From NCBI GenBank assembly GCA_038249195.1, contig JBBRWM010000006.1, forward strand, positions 1 through 64,000: a stretch of 64,000 bases of DNA, written 5' to 3'. This document shows positions 15,711 through 24,489 of this stretch, in pieces; position 1 is the first letter of the stretch, and every line of letters starts with the position of its first letter. The notes below the pieces were generated by a model. That model did no database searches. It saw nothing but the letters and a program-made list of their open reading frames with translations, and had not been told where the DNA came from. The position numbers and the translations under genes are program-made. The stretch is from JAOUEA01 sp038249195 (GTDB lineage: Bacteria > Actinomycetota > UBA4738 > HRBIN12).

Positions 15711-17549
15711 TTAGCCCACCGTGCAGGTGCCCCCGCCGCCGGGGCAGTCGATGCGGCCGTGCTCGAACGTCGCCGAGGTGGCTCCCGCCCCGCCGCCGTG
15801 GATCCGGCTCGTGGGGAACCCAAGGCGGCCCGTCGTCCCGCCGTGGGCGAGGTACGCCTTGAGCACGGCTCCCCACAGGGCGTGAGTCCCCGCGCCGGCC
15901 TTCGAGTAGATCCGGCCGTGCTCGAACAGGATCCGCCGACACGAGGCGCACGTCGCGCGCGGGCGGCCGACGGCGGCGACGTCGGAGACGGGCAGCCCGA
16001 GGACCCCGGTGGCCCCGCCCGCGCTCACGTACTCCGTGTCCATCGGGCCTCTCAGCCAGACGGTCACGTCGGCGGCGCCGTTGCGATAGATCCCACCCGT
16101 CTGGAACCGCTGCCGGGAACCGTGAGGGAGCGTCAGGACCGGGGTGGTGGGCAGGCCCGGACGACACATCACGCTGTCGTACTTCGCCCGCACGGCCCCG
16201 ACGATGTTCTTGTCCTGGTTGATCCAGACCCGGTCGTCGGGCAGGCCGAGCGCGGCCCGCAGCTCCGTCCCCGTGACGGCAGCCGTCCCCCCGGCGCCGC
16301 GCACGGTGGCGCGGATCACGCGGCCGCCCGCGCCGCGCACGACCTTGGGGAACCCGGCCACGCGGCCGATGGCACCCGTGTACGGCGACAGCCGCGAGGT
16401 GAGCTCGGGAGCGCCGAACGAGTAGTTCCAGTCCGTCCAGGGATTCACCGACGTGTACTCCCCCGGGTCACACACGCCGCGTAAGTACGGGACGGCGTAG
16501 GCCGGGTTCCCGCCGTGCCAGGCATCTTCGACGTTCTCCGAATGACCGCCGTCCGATGCCGCGAAGAACGCCTGGATCAGGAAGCCCTTATATGTGATCA
16601 CGCGACCCTTCGTGGCGTTCACGGCGCCGGTCCACCGCCTGCCCTGCGCGCCCTGCTCCTTCGAATAGCCGACGTAGGTCTGGTCGCCGGCGCCGTCCGT
16701 GATGTGGCAGTTGCACGACTTCCGCAACCCGTAGTGACGGATCGAGTAGGACGCGTAGGTGCGCGCGGCAACGGCCTGGGAGCGCAGGGCATCGAGCGGC
16801 CACGAGCTCGGCACCTCCCCGATCCCCAGCAGGTACTGCTCGAAGCCCACCGGCAGGATCAGACGCTCGGCACACCCGCCCGAGCCGCAACCGTACTCAT
16901 TGAACTCGAGGAGACCGTGCGCGTACGTGAACCCGCGGTTCCAGATGGCATCGGCCTCGGGCACGAACACACGCCCTCCACGGTCCGCGTAGGTGGCATA
17001 CAGGTTGAACGAGGGACCGCCCCACGTCTTCCCGCCCACGAGGTCGCCGGCCGCGTCGCGCACCGCGTAGCCGTCGGGGGCCGCGTTCACCCTCCACGTG
17101 GCGCCGACGGGGATCGTGCCCACCGACGTCCCCTTGGGCGCCGGACGACCCACCGACAGCTTGACGGGGGCGATCTTCGCCGTGAGGTGGATCGAGGTGC
17201 GCTCGTAGGTGAGCTCCACCCGGATGTTCTTCACGGGATCCGCGGCCTTGGCAACCTTCGTCCCGGAGAAGAAATGGGTAAGGATCTTCTTGTAGCCCCA
17301 TCCCGCCCGCGCCAACCCGTACGCGCCCCACTGCGACATCCCGAGTCCGTGGCCGTCCCCCGAGCCGAAGAACGTGAACCCGCTCCCCCGAGCCTGGGCG
17401 GCGGGGGCGTCCTGGGGGCCGCGCAAGACCTCCGCGCCCACGGTGGTGCCCGGGCCCGCGGCGAGCGCAGGCGCGACGGAGGAGATCGAGGCGGACCCCA
17501 GCACGAGGCCGGCGAGGAGAACGGGTGCGAGGAAGCGTGTGCGACGCAT
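15711..17549 (-). CDS. SpoIID/LytB-domain protein with C-terminal LGFP repeats, secreted
   Basis: A 612-residue exported protein. A signal peptide (RRTRFLAPVLLAGLVLGSAS) leads to GHGLGMSQWGAYGLARAGWG, the SpoIID core GIGEVPSSWPLDALRSQAVA near residue 255, and a C-terminal set of LGFP-type repeats (LGLPVSDVAAVG, ILFEHGRIYSKAGAGTHAL, RLGFPTSRIH, ATFEHGRIDC). SpoIID enzymes cut glycan strands stripped of stem peptides; LGFP repeats are cell-wall anchoring units of actinobacterial surface proteins. Four cysteines in the middle may pair outside the cell. A TAGCTT -10 at 17581-17586 gives it its own promoter. A long in-frame extension into the neighbouring gene is shadow. Confidence 0.85.
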   Translation of the reverse strand: MRRTRFLAPVLLAGLVLGSASISSVAPALAAGPGTTVGAEVLRGPQDAPAAQARGSGFTFFGSGDGHGLGMSQWGAYGLARAGWGYKKILTHFFSGTKVAKAADPVKNIRVELTYERTSIHLTAKIAPVKLSVGRPAPKGTSVGTIPVGATWRVNAAPDGYAVRDAAGDLVGGKTWGGPSFNLYATYADRGGRVFVPEADAIWNRGFTYAHGLLEFNEYGCGSGGCAERLILPVGFEQYLLGIGEVPSSWPLDALRSQAVAARTYASYSIRHYGLRKSCNCHITDGAGDQTYVGYSKEQGAQGRRWTGAVNATKGRVITYKGFLIQAFFAASDGGHSENVEDAWHGGNPAYAVPYLRGVCDPGEYTSVNPWTDWNYSFGAPELTSRLSPYTGAIGRVAGFPKVVRGAGGRVIRATVRGAGGTAAVTGTELRAALGLPDDRVWINQDKNIVGAVRAKYDSVMCRPGLPTTPVLTLPHGSRQRFQTGGIYRNGAADVTVWLRGPMDTEYVSAGGATGVLGLPVSDVAAVGRPRATCASCRRILFEHGRIYSKAGAGTHALWGAVLKAYLAHGGTTGRLGFPTSRIHGGGAGATSATFEHGRIDCPGGGGTCTVG

Positions 17550-17580
17550 GCGGATCGGTGACCCCCCGGTCAAGTCGGTG

Positions 17581-17586
17581 AAGCTA
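17581..17586 (-). promoter_or_regulatory. Possible -10 for the spoIID-like gene with operator half-site
   Basis: TAGCTT on the minus strand gives a leader of about 25 bases. Directly upstream is CGATGTGAT, the same 9 bases that precede the DUF3499 -10, but the second palindrome arm is missing. Confidence 0.35.
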
Positions 17587-17629
17587 TCACATCGTCTCCC
17601 CGCGGCCGCAGGTTGAATCACGACGCGAT

Positions 17630-18628
17630 CTAGCCTGAGATCCGCGCGGCCTCGAGGGTCGACCCGGCGGGGACCCGGGCGCCTTCGCCCAGCACGCTGT
17701 CGACCAGGATCGAGCCCGCGCCCACCTCCGCCCCGTTCCCGAGGATCGAGCGGACCACCTTGGCGCCCTCGCCCACCACGGCGTCCGCCAAGAGCACGGA
17801 GTCGTCGATCTCGGCGTCGGCGCCCACGCGAGCCGCCGCCCCCACCGCTACCCAGCGGCCCAGATGGGCCCGCAGATCGATCGAGGCGCCCTCGCCCACC
17901 CAGGGCGACGGGTAGGAGACCCCGTGCACCCTTCCCCGCATCATGTCGAAGTGGGCCTCCAGGTACTTGGCGGGGGTGCCAAGATCGAGCCAATAGGCGT
18001 TTGAGGAGAAGCCGTAGACGCGGCGGCCTGCCCCGATGACCTCGGGGAAGATATCCCGTTCGATCGAGAGCTTCGTCCCGGGCTCCCAGTCCCCCAGGAC
18101 GCGCGGATCCAACAGGTACGTGCCGGCGTTGATGAGCCCCGGGATCGAGTCCTCGGGCTTCTCGCGGAAGGCGCGGACGCGGCCGTTTCCCTCCGTCTCG
18201 ACGAGCCCGAACGCGCGGGCGTCGTCGACGCGGTGCAGCGCGATCGACACGGCCGCGTTGTTGGCGCGGTGCTCGGCGAGCATCGCGGTGAGGTCGAGGT
18301 CGGTCAGGATGTCGCCGTTGAGCGCGAAGAACGGCTCGGCGCCGAGGCGATCCAGCGCGTTCACGATGGCCCCTCCTGTGCCCAGTGCCTCGGTCTCGGT
18401 GACCCACGTGATCGCGGGATGGCCGGCGCGCGCCTCGATGAACGGATGGAACGTGCCCTCCAGGTATGGGGAGGACAGCACGACCTCGTGCACGCCGTGG
18501 CGCGCGAGGTGGTCCAGCACGTGGTCGAGGGCGTGTCGGTCGAGGAGCGGGAGCAGCGGCTTGGGCACGGTTTCGGTGAGCGGCCGCATGCGCGTCCCCT
18601 CTCCGCCCACGAGCACGACCGCCTTCAT
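17630..18628 (-). CDS. Sugar-1-phosphate nucleotidyltransferase (mannose-1-phosphate guanylyltransferase-like)
   Basis: A 332-residue enzyme with an N-terminal nucleotidyltransferase domain (VGGEGTRMRPLTETVPKPLLP, residues 8-28, the signature and lysine of the pocket; NGDILTDLDL metal site; FREKPED) and a C-terminal left-handed beta-helix of hexapeptides (VGADAEIDDSVLLADAVVGEG). Closest to actinobacterial GDP-mannose pyrophosphorylases of the ManB/Rv3264c type; a glucose-1-phosphate enzyme is possible. ATG overlaps the upstream rhamnosyltransferase stop (ATGA). It would use mannose-1-phosphate from manB. Confidence 0.82.
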   Translation of the reverse strand: MKAVVLVGGEGTRMRPLTETVPKPLLPLLDRHALDHVLDHLARHGVHEVVLSSPYLEGTFHPFIEARAGHPAITWVTETEALGTGGAIVNALDRLGAEPFFALNGDILTDLDLTAMLAEHRANNAAVSIALHRVDDARAFGLVETEGNGRVRAFREKPEDSIPGLINAGTYLLDPRVLGDWEPGTKLSIERDIFPEVIGAGRRVYGFSSNAYWLDLGTPAKYLEAHFDMMRGRVHGVSYPSPWVGEGASIDLRAHLGRWVAVGAAARVGADAEIDDSVLLADAVVGEGAKVVRSILGNGAEVGAGSILVDSVLGEGARVPAGSTLEAARISG

Positions 18629-19509
18629 GTGGCCACCCTCCCTCGCAACGCCTCGAGTTCCGCGCGCAGGCGCAGCGCCGCCCACGCGAACGGCAAGGTT
18701 AGCCGCCGCCAGCCGGCGGCACGATGTTTGCGGTAGTAGCGGAACACGCTGGTGGAGTGCATCAGCAGGATCCGGCGGGAGCGCCCCGTGGACACGCCGA
18801 TCTCGTGGATCACCTCGGCCGCCGGCGTGTAGAGGACCGACCATCCGGCGCCGCGGAGCCGTGTGGCCATGTCGAGTTCCTCGCCGAAGAGCGGGAACCC
18901 TTCGTCGAACGGACCGACGATCTCGAGCGCCACGCGGGGCATCAGCATCGCGCAGCCGCTCACCCAGTCCACGGTGCGCTCGGAGGTCCGATCCCATCCT
19001 CCGAGCCGGTACCGCTCGGAGAACGCGTTGTGGGGTCGCACCGTGCCGAGGAACGCGTGGCCCGTTGCATCGATCACGCTCGGGAACGACCGGCCGCTCG
19101 CGTACACCGTCCCGTCGGGGTTGAGCACCCGTGGACCGACGATGCCGGCGCGCGGGTTCGAACGCGCGACGCTCACCAGGTCCTCCAGGGTCCCCGTCCA
19201 CCACTCCGCGTCGGGGTTCAACAACAGGACGAACGGAGCGGCGGTCTCGCGCACGCCCTGGTTCCATGCGGGCGAGAGGTAGACGTTCTCCGCGTTCTCG
19301 ATGAGGCGGACCCACGGGTGGGCGGCGATCGCCGCCGTGTGGCTCCCGTCCGAGGATGCGTTGTCGATGACGAGGACGTCCATGGCGACGCCGCCACGAT
19401 GAGCTGCCAGGGACGCGAGGCATCGTTCCAGGTAGGCGCCCGTGTTGAAGTTCACGATCACCACGGCGAGCTCGGCCGTCGCAGGGTCCGTGACGGGCGT
19501 CGAGGGCAC
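18625..19509 (-). CDS. GT2 glycosyltransferase, WbbL-like rhamnosyltransferase
   Basis: A 294-residue GT-A enzyme with LAVVIVNFNTGAYLERCLASL, IDNASSDGS (nucleotide site), LLNPDAEWW (metal site) and GEELDMATRLRGAGWSVLYTP (catalytic ED region). The pattern is that of WbbL, which adds rhamnose from dTDP-rhamnose to a GlcNAc-polyprenyl-phosphate linker. Coupling to the nucleotidyltransferase (4-nt overlap) and presence of rmlA, rmlB and rmlD upstream on the same strand support this. ATG at 19509; no clear ribosome site, so it is probably coupled to the gene before it (8-nt gap). Confidence 0.8.
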   Translation of the reverse strand: MPSTPVTDPATAELAVVIVNFNTGAYLERCLASLAAHRGGVAMDVLVIDNASSDGSHTAAIAAHPWVRLIENAENVYLSPAWNQGVRETAAPFVLLLNPDAEWWTGTLEDLVSVARSNPRAGIVGPRVLNPDGTVYASGRSFPSVIDATGHAFLGTVRPHNAFSERYRLGGWDRTSERTVDWVSGCAMLMPRVALEIVGPFDEGFPLFGEELDMATRLRGAGWSVLYTPAAEVIHEIGVSTGRSRRILLMHSTSVFRYYRKHRAAGWRRLTLPFAWAALRLRAELEALRGRVAT

Positions 19510-19517
19510 GGAACGAC

Positions 19518-19892
19518 TCAGTTGTGCGGGGTCTGGGCGACCAGGATGATGCCCGTCATGATGCAGGCCACCCCCACCCAGCGCAGCGGCGGGATCTGCT
19601 CGTGCAAGACGAACCGTGCGGCGAGCACGATGAGCAGATAGCTGAGCGACGCGAACGGGTACGCGAACGACAGGGAGGCCCGCGAGAGCACCAGCAGCCA
19701 GACCACGGCCGAGATGCCGAAGATCGCGAGCCCTCCGATCACCGAGACGTTCGTGGCCATGGCCCTGAGCGAGCTGCCGTCGAGGACGGCGACGCCGCCG
19801 CGGTCGGCGGTCACCTGGTTCATGCCGTGCTTGAGCGTGAGTTGGGCCAGGGCGGCGAGGCCCACGGAGAGCAGGATCAGGCCGATCAACAT
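19518..19892 (-). CDS. Small EamA/SMR-type membrane protein (ArnE/ArnF-like)
   Basis: A 124-residue protein of four membrane helices (LIGLILLSVGLAALAQLTL; VSVIGGLAIFGISAVVWLLVL; FAYPFASLSYLLIVLAA; WVGVACIMTGIILV) with the ArnE-like SFAYPFASLSY motif. Relatives move polyprenyl-phosphate-linked sugars across the membrane or efflux cations. Its place between an ABC polysaccharide exporter and a rhamnosyltransferase favours a lipid-linked sugar flippase. The ATG at 19892 follows AAGGAAG at a 9-nt spacing; an in-frame GTG at 19973, overlapping the exporter stop as GTGA, would add 27 polar residues and is less likely. Confidence 0.7.
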   Translation of the reverse strand: MLIGLILLSVGLAALAQLTLKHGMNQVTADRGGVAVLDGSSLRAMATNVSVIGGLAIFGISAVVWLLVLSRASLSFAYPFASLSYLLIVLAARFVLHEQIPPLRWVGVACIMTGIILVAQTPHN

Positions 19893-19969
19893 GGTGCGTC
19901 GCTTCCTTCCTTCGGTCGTGTGAACGCCGGCGTCGTGCAGTTCCGGGTGGGCCACGGGGGGGTTGGGGT

Positions 19970-21142
19970 TCACGGGTCCTCCACCTCGAAGCGCGCCTCG
20001 ACCAACAGCGGGACGGGAAGTCGTTCCGCCTCGATCGCCTCGAACGAGTACCGCTGGGTCTGGATGTGAAAGGGCGCGCCGCCGGGCGCCTCGAGGCCCA
20101 CCGAGACGAAGTACTTCCCTCCCACCCAATCCGTGGCGGGCACCCGGAAGCGCACGCGGCGAGGCCCGTTCACCGCGCCGAGCGTTCGGCCGATGTCCGA
20201 CGTGCGGCCCACGAGCACGACCTCGTTCGTGTGGGCGGAGACGACGGCGAACGAGGCGTCGACGGCCGGGACGGGCTCGTGCGCGACGAGGTCGACCTCG
20301 ATCACGAGGTCCTGGCCGGGATGCAGGCGTTGGCCGGGCTCGTCACCGGGCAGGATGGTCACGTCGCGGATCTCCACCTCCCGCGACCCCACCTCGGCCA
20401 CGAAGTCGGGGTCGTCGCGCAGCAAGCGGTGACGGAGCTCGGCCACGACGTCGAGCGGCGTGCCCTGCATGTGGACGGCGCCGTGCTCCAGCATCACCGC
20501 GCGCTCGCACACGGCGACGACCGTGTCGAGCGCGTGGGTCACGAGCACGATCGTCCGGCCCTCCGCCTGGAAGCTTCGGATCTTGTCGAGACAGCGCTTC
20601 TGGAAGGCCTCGTCGCCCACGGCCAGCACCTCGTCGATCAGGAGCACGTCCGGATCGACGTGAACGGCCACCGCGAAGCCGAGGCGCACCAGCATGCCCG
20701 AGCTGAAGAACTTCACCTGATTGTCCATGAAGTCCTCGATCTCCGCGAACGCCACGATGTCGTCGTACACCGCCTCGGTCTGGTGACGGGAGAGCCCAAG
20801 GAAGGCGGCGTTCAGATAGACGTTCTCGCGGCCCGTGAGCTCGGGATGGAAGCCCGCCCCGAGCTCGAGCAGCGCCGCGACCCGGCCGCCGTAGCGGATC
20901 GTGCCCTCGGTGGGGCGCAAGATGCCCGCGATGCATTTGAGCAGCGTCGTCTTGCCGGAGCCGTTGTGCCCGATCAGGCCCGTGGAGGTTCCCTGCTCGA
21001 CGGCGAAGCTCACGTCGCGCAGCGCCCAGAAATCCTCCGCCCGCATGTGGCCGGAGAGCACGCGTTGCTTCAAGGAGCTCGGCCTCTCGCGGAAGAGCCG
21101 GAACTTCTTCGAGACGTGCGCGACCTCGATCGCCGCGCTCAC
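19970..21142 (-). CDS. wzt: Polysaccharide ABC transporter ATP-binding protein, Wzt type
   Basis: A 390-residue ATPase. Walker A GHNGSGKTT at 58-66, signature FSSGMLVRLGFA (LSGGQ variant usual for Wzt), Walker B DVLLIDEVLAVGD, then from about 245 a beta-sandwich extension (DLVIEVDLVAHEPVPAVDAS, GGKYFVSVGLEAPGG) like the Wzt carbohydrate-binding domain that recognises the finished glycan terminus. It pairs with the permease upstream through a GTGA overlap. The carbohydrate-binding extension suggests capped polysaccharide export rather than the O-antigen type without a cap. Confidence 0.9.
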   Translation of the reverse strand: MSAAIEVAHVSKKFRLFRERPSSLKQRVLSGHMRAEDFWALRDVSFAVEQGTSTGLIGHNGSGKTTLLKCIAGILRPTEGTIRYGGRVAALLELGAGFHPELTGRENVYLNAAFLGLSRHQTEAVYDDIVAFAEIEDFMDNQVKFFSSGMLVRLGFAVAVHVDPDVLLIDEVLAVGDEAFQKRCLDKIRSFQAEGRTIVLVTHALDTVVAVCERAVMLEHGAVHMQGTPLDVVAELRHRLLRDDPDFVAEVGSREVEIRDVTILPGDEPGQRLHPGQDLVIEVDLVAHEPVPAVDASFAVVSAHTNEVVLVGRTSDIGRTLGAVNGPRRVRFRVPATDWVGGKYFVSVGLEAPGGAPFHIQTQRYSFEAIEAERLPVPLLVEARFEVEDP

Positions 21143-22008
21143 AGCTCCTCCGCGAAGTCGCCCGAGAGTCGGAAGAACAGCCGCCACGTCGCATAGAGCA
21201 GGGCGAGCGAGCCGGCCAGGACAAGGCCGATCACACCCGAGAGCAATGCGATGCTCACGTCGGGCAGGACCCGGACGGCGTGGGGCGTGGTCGCGGTGGG
21301 AGGCCACGTCACCGTGAAGTAGAGCGCCCGCTGGAAGCCGCTGATGATGGGCGTCAGCGGGTTCAGCAGGTAGGCGGTCCACAGATGCGGGGCGAAGGGG
21401 GCGGTTGCGGCCGTGAGCTTGTCCTGCACAAGGCCACCCGGATACACGATCGGGGTCATCCAGAACCACACGAGCAGGGCCAGGCCGATGAGGTGCTGAA
21501 CGTCGCGGTAGCGCACGTTGACGGCCGCGACCCAGAACGTCAGGGCCGTGGTGAACGCGACCAAGGTCACGAACGAGAGGGGGTAGAGCAGGAGCGCCGC
21601 GAGGTGGAACCCGTATCCCGTCACGATCATGAAGCACAGCAGCACGGCGGATTGCAGGACGAAGTCGAACAACGCCACCCCCACGACGGCGAGCGGGAGC
21701 ACCTCGCGGGGGAAGGACACCTTCTTGACGAGGTTCCCGTTGTCGATGACCGAACGGGTGCCGTTGCCGAGCGCCACCGAGAAGAGGTTCCAGGCGAGCA
21801 GCCCCGAGAGCAGGAAGACCGCATAGTGCGGTGTCTCGTTGCCGAGGATCTTCACCACGAACGTGAAGACCGCGAGGAACACGATCGGGTTCAGCACCGA
21901 CCACAGGGCGCCCAGGACCGAGGCCGTGTACTTGACCTTCAGCTCCTTGCGGACGAGGTTGAGGAGGATCTCCCGGTAGGACCAGAGCTCGCGCAAGCGC
22001 GCGCGCAC
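21139..22008 (-). CDS. wzm: Polysaccharide ABC transporter permease, Wzm type
   Basis: A membrane protein of 289 residues or more with six helices: after ELWSYREILLNLVRKELKVKYTAS comes LGALWSVLNPIVFLAVFTFVV, then LLSGLLAWNLFSVAL and GNGTRSVIDNGNLVKKVSFPREVLP, the ABC2 motif of O-antigen and teichoic-acid exporters. It would pass an undecaprenyl-linked polysaccharide through the membrane with Wzt. The first usable start is GTG 22008, but the frame stays open to a TAG at 22114-22116 and the upstream codons read ITERTSEPPKLR, which resembles the N-terminus of relatives, so translation may begin at a CTG further upstream. Confidence 0.88.
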   Translation of the reverse strand: MRARLRELWSYREILLNLVRKELKVKYTASVLGALWSVLNPIVFLAVFTFVVKILGNETPHYAVFLLSGLLAWNLFSVALGNGTRSVIDNGNLVKKVSFPREVLPLAVVGVALFDFVLQSAVLLCFMIVTGYGFHLAALLLYPLSFVTLVAFTTALTFWVAAVNVRYRDVQHLIGLALLVWFWMTPIVYPGGLVQDKLTAATAPFAPHLWTAYLLNPLTPIISGFQRALYFTVTWPPTATTPHAVRVLPDVSIALLSGVIGLVLAGSLALLYATWRLFFRLSGDFAEEL

Positions 22009-22147
22009 CCGGAGCTTGGGCGGTTCGGACGTGCGCTCGGTGATCAGGCTGGCGTGGGCGATGACGACGGCTCCCGGCGGGGTATCCGCGCAGGTCAGCG
22101 CGGCCGCACGAGTCTAGCAAGGGGGGCCGGGGCGCCCCGCCCCGCGA

Positions 22148-23437
22148 CTATGACGTTCGTTCGAAATCCTCGAGGGCGCGCGCGTACTCCAGCCCCGTCC
22201 CGCGTGCGAGATCGAGCTCGTCCACACCCATGTCAGCGAGCGCCTTCCCCCAGATCGACAGCGCCCCATGCGCGGGATCGCCCAAGAGCGCGAGCGTGGC
22301 GTCCACGGCCGCCTCGTAGCCGCGCGCCGTGGCCTCGCTCGCCACCAGGTCCCGCGCGTACGCCCGCGCCGCCTCGCCCACGCGCGCGCGGAGCGCGTCG
22401 TCTTCGACCAGGGTGCGGATCCGCTTCGCGAGTTCAGTGGGATCGGCAGGGCCGGCCGCCACGCGCAGCACGGCGTCCTCGGGCGCATCCAGATAGGTTC
22501 CGGTTGCGCTCACGATCGCGGGCTTGCCCATCTGCATGGAGCGCGCGAGCGAACCGCTCACCTCGCCGCGATGCGGGAAGCGGAGGTCCACGACGACGTC
22601 GGCCGCCGCGATCCATCCACGGAAGTCGTCGTCGCTCACATCGGGCGCGTGCGTGAGCCTACCGCCCATCCGGGCGGCCTCGATAGGTTGCCCGAGGTCG
22701 TACCCGGAGATCGTGCGCCCCACGAGCACCACGTGGACCGACGGATCCAGCCCCTGGGCCGCGAGCAGCAGCGCGTCGAGCTGCTTCGCCTCGTTGAGGT
22801 CGCCTGGCGCGACGACGAGGGTGCGCATGCCGGCGGCGGCCAGCGGGGCACGGAGCTCCCGCGCTCGCACCTCGGCGCGCTCCAGGTCCGCGCGCTCCTC
22901 GACCACCGGGTGGGGCACGACGAACACGGGGGTGCGGCATCCCAGCTCCTCGAGGTAGCGCTTGCCGAACGCGCTGTGCACGATGATGCCTCGAGCGCGC
23001 CGGGCCACGTGCGCGCACCACGGATCGCGCAGCGGTTCGTTGCGAACGGCGTCGGGCGAGCGGAGGTTCCGGCGCAGCGACACGGCCTCGCGCGACGCCA
23101 TGTAGCCGAGCGGTTCGCCGAGGCTGATGAGGCCCCGCACGAAGTCATCGAGCGCGAGGTCGTGGAGCACGACGAGCGCGGGCACGAGGAACGCCGCGCG
23201 GTAGATCTCCAGATGGAACGAAACGTTGTTGCCGAGTTGCAAGATGCCCAGGCGATAGCCGGGCAGCTTCGGCGTATCCTTCGGCTCGATGGGCCACAGC
23301 ACGTCCATGCGATGGCGCTCCTGGAACCCGATGCGGCGCAACCCGTCGAGGACCGCTCGATCGTAGGAGGCGATGCCCGTGGGGGCGGGGGGCAACGGTC
23401 CCGCGAACACGAGCTCGCCCGCGGCGCGGGGCGCCAT
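22148..23437 (-). CDS. Glycosyltransferase, GT-B fold (GT4-like)
   Basis: A 429-residue protein starting LVFAGPLPPAPTGIASYDRAV, the N-terminus of GT4 enzymes. C-terminal half carries VVAPGDLNEAKQLDALLLAA (donor-domain start), LVGRTISGYDL, and FRGWIAAADVVVDLRFPHRGEVSGSLARSMQMGKPAIVS, the E-x7-E-like region with SGSL in place of the usual EGFG. The donor sugar cannot be read. ATG overlaps the upstream GT stop as TGATG. After it come 139 bases without a gene, then wzm. Confidence 0.78.
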   Translation of the reverse strand: MAPRAAGELVFAGPLPPAPTGIASYDRAVLDGLRRIGFQERHRMDVLWPIEPKDTPKLPGYRLGILQLGNNVSFHLEIYRAAFLVPALVVLHDLALDDFVRGLISLGEPLGYMASREAVSLRRNLRSPDAVRNEPLRDPWCAHVARRARGIIVHSAFGKRYLEELGCRTPVFVVPHPVVEERADLERAEVRARELRAPLAAAGMRTLVVAPGDLNEAKQLDALLLAAQGLDPSVHVVLVGRTISGYDLGQPIEAARMGGRLTHAPDVSDDDFRGWIAAADVVVDLRFPHRGEVSGSLARSMQMGKPAIVSATGTYLDAPEDAVLRVAAGPADPTELAKRIRTLVEDDALRARVGEAARAYARDLVASEATARGYEAAVDATLALLGDPAHGALSIWGKALADMGVDELDLARGTGLEYARALEDFERTS

Positions 23438-24489
23438 CAGTCGAGCAACCGCGCGACGATCTCGGGCCAGCGCGGCACCGCCGTGCGCACGAGCGCGTTC
23501 CCGGCGAGGCCCATCCGCCGCGCCTCGTCGCGGTCGGAGAAGAGCCGGTCCAGCGCCTCCGCGATGGCCGGGGCCTCCGGCGCGCACACCAGCCCGGTCT
23601 CGCCGTCGGCCACGAACTCGAGCGGGCCCCCGCTGTCGGCGAGCGTGATCACCGGCCGTTCGGCGGCATACCCCTCCAGCGTGACGTAGCCGTAGTCCTC
23701 GTCGAAGGGGCCGTAGTACACGGCGAGCGCGCCCTCGTACAGGTGGTAGAGGCGCTCGTTGGGGACGTCGATCTCCAAGCGCACCCGGTCGCGCAGCCCG
23801 AGCCGCTCGATCTGAGCCCGAAGCTGCGTCTCGTCGGGCCCCTTGCCCACCAGCAGGAGCTGGACGGCCGTGCGCGTGTGCGCCATGGCGTCGATCACGA
23901 GGGACTGGCGCTTCAGGCTCTCCATCCGGCTCGGGAAGACGACGACATCGCCGTAGGGCCCGGGTTCGCCGGCGCCCAGGAGATGCTCGGCCACGCCCGA
24001 AGGGTGGTATAGCGGCTCGGAGGGGATGCGCAGCGACGACCACAGCCGGTCACGCACGTTCTTGGAGTTCGTGAACACCCGCTTGGCCTCGTTCAGGGCC
24101 AGGCGATCCGCGTTCCAGACCATGTCACGCACGGCCGGGCCGTCGTCTTGACGCGACAGGTCGGCGTACACGGGGTGATCCCACAGCTCGTACGCGGTGC
24201 GGTGCTGGTGGATCAGCCAGACGATCTTGCGCTCGTGCTGCACGAGGTAGGCCGGGAACTTCAACGCGATCACCGCATCGACCTTCAACCCGTTGGACTC
24301 CGTGGCGTCGAAGGAGCGCCACACGGCCATCTGATGCGCGAGCTGCGAGGCCGGGTACCACTTGCCCGCGATCTGCACGAGATCGGTCTCGTGCCCGGCG
24401 GCGCGCAGGGCACGCACGAGGTCCTCGGCGTGGGTCTCGGCGCCCCCGCGGACGAACGCCGTCTGGGGATGCAGCACGGCCACCCTCAC
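23437..24489 (-). CDS. Glycosyltransferase family 4
   Basis: A 350-residue GT-B enzyme: VRVAVLHPQTAFVRGGAETHAEDLV at the start, VFTNSKNVRDRL, VVFPSRMESLKRQSLVIDAM, LLLVGKGPDETQLRAQI and YYGPFDEDYGYVTLEGYAAERPVI, which carries the catalytic E-x7-E. The GTG start overlaps the upstream stop (GTGA). Likely retaining, cytoplasmic, acting on a lipid-linked glycan at the membrane face; donor unknown. Confidence 0.82.
   Translation of the reverse strand: MRVAVLHPQTAFVRGGAETHAEDLVRALRAAGHETDLVQIAGKWYPASQLAHQMAVWRSFDATESNGLKVDAVIALKFPAYLVQHERKIVWLIHQHRTAYELWDHPVYADLSRQDDGPAVRDMVWNADRLALNEAKRVFTNSKNVRDRLWSSLRIPSEPLYHPSGVAEHLLGAGEPGPYGDVVVFPSRMESLKRQSLVIDAMAHTRTAVQLLLVGKGPDETQLRAQIERLGLRDRVRLEIDVPNERLYHLYEGALAVYYGPFDEDYGYVTLEGYAAERPVITLADSGGPLEFVADGETGLVCAPEAPAIAEALDRLFSDRDEARRMGLAGNALVRTAVPRWPEIVARLLD

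Noticed and set aside
17586..17594. Third copy of the ATCACA-N4-TGTGAT operator at the spoIID-like gene
   Set aside because: Only one arm plus three spacer bases match; the second arm is absent. Kept as a half-site remark, not a full operator.
19893..19973. GTG start at 19973 for the small EamA-like protein
   Set aside because: It gives a tidy GTGA overlap with wzt but adds 27 polar residues, whereas ATG 19892 has AAGGAAG at 9 nt.
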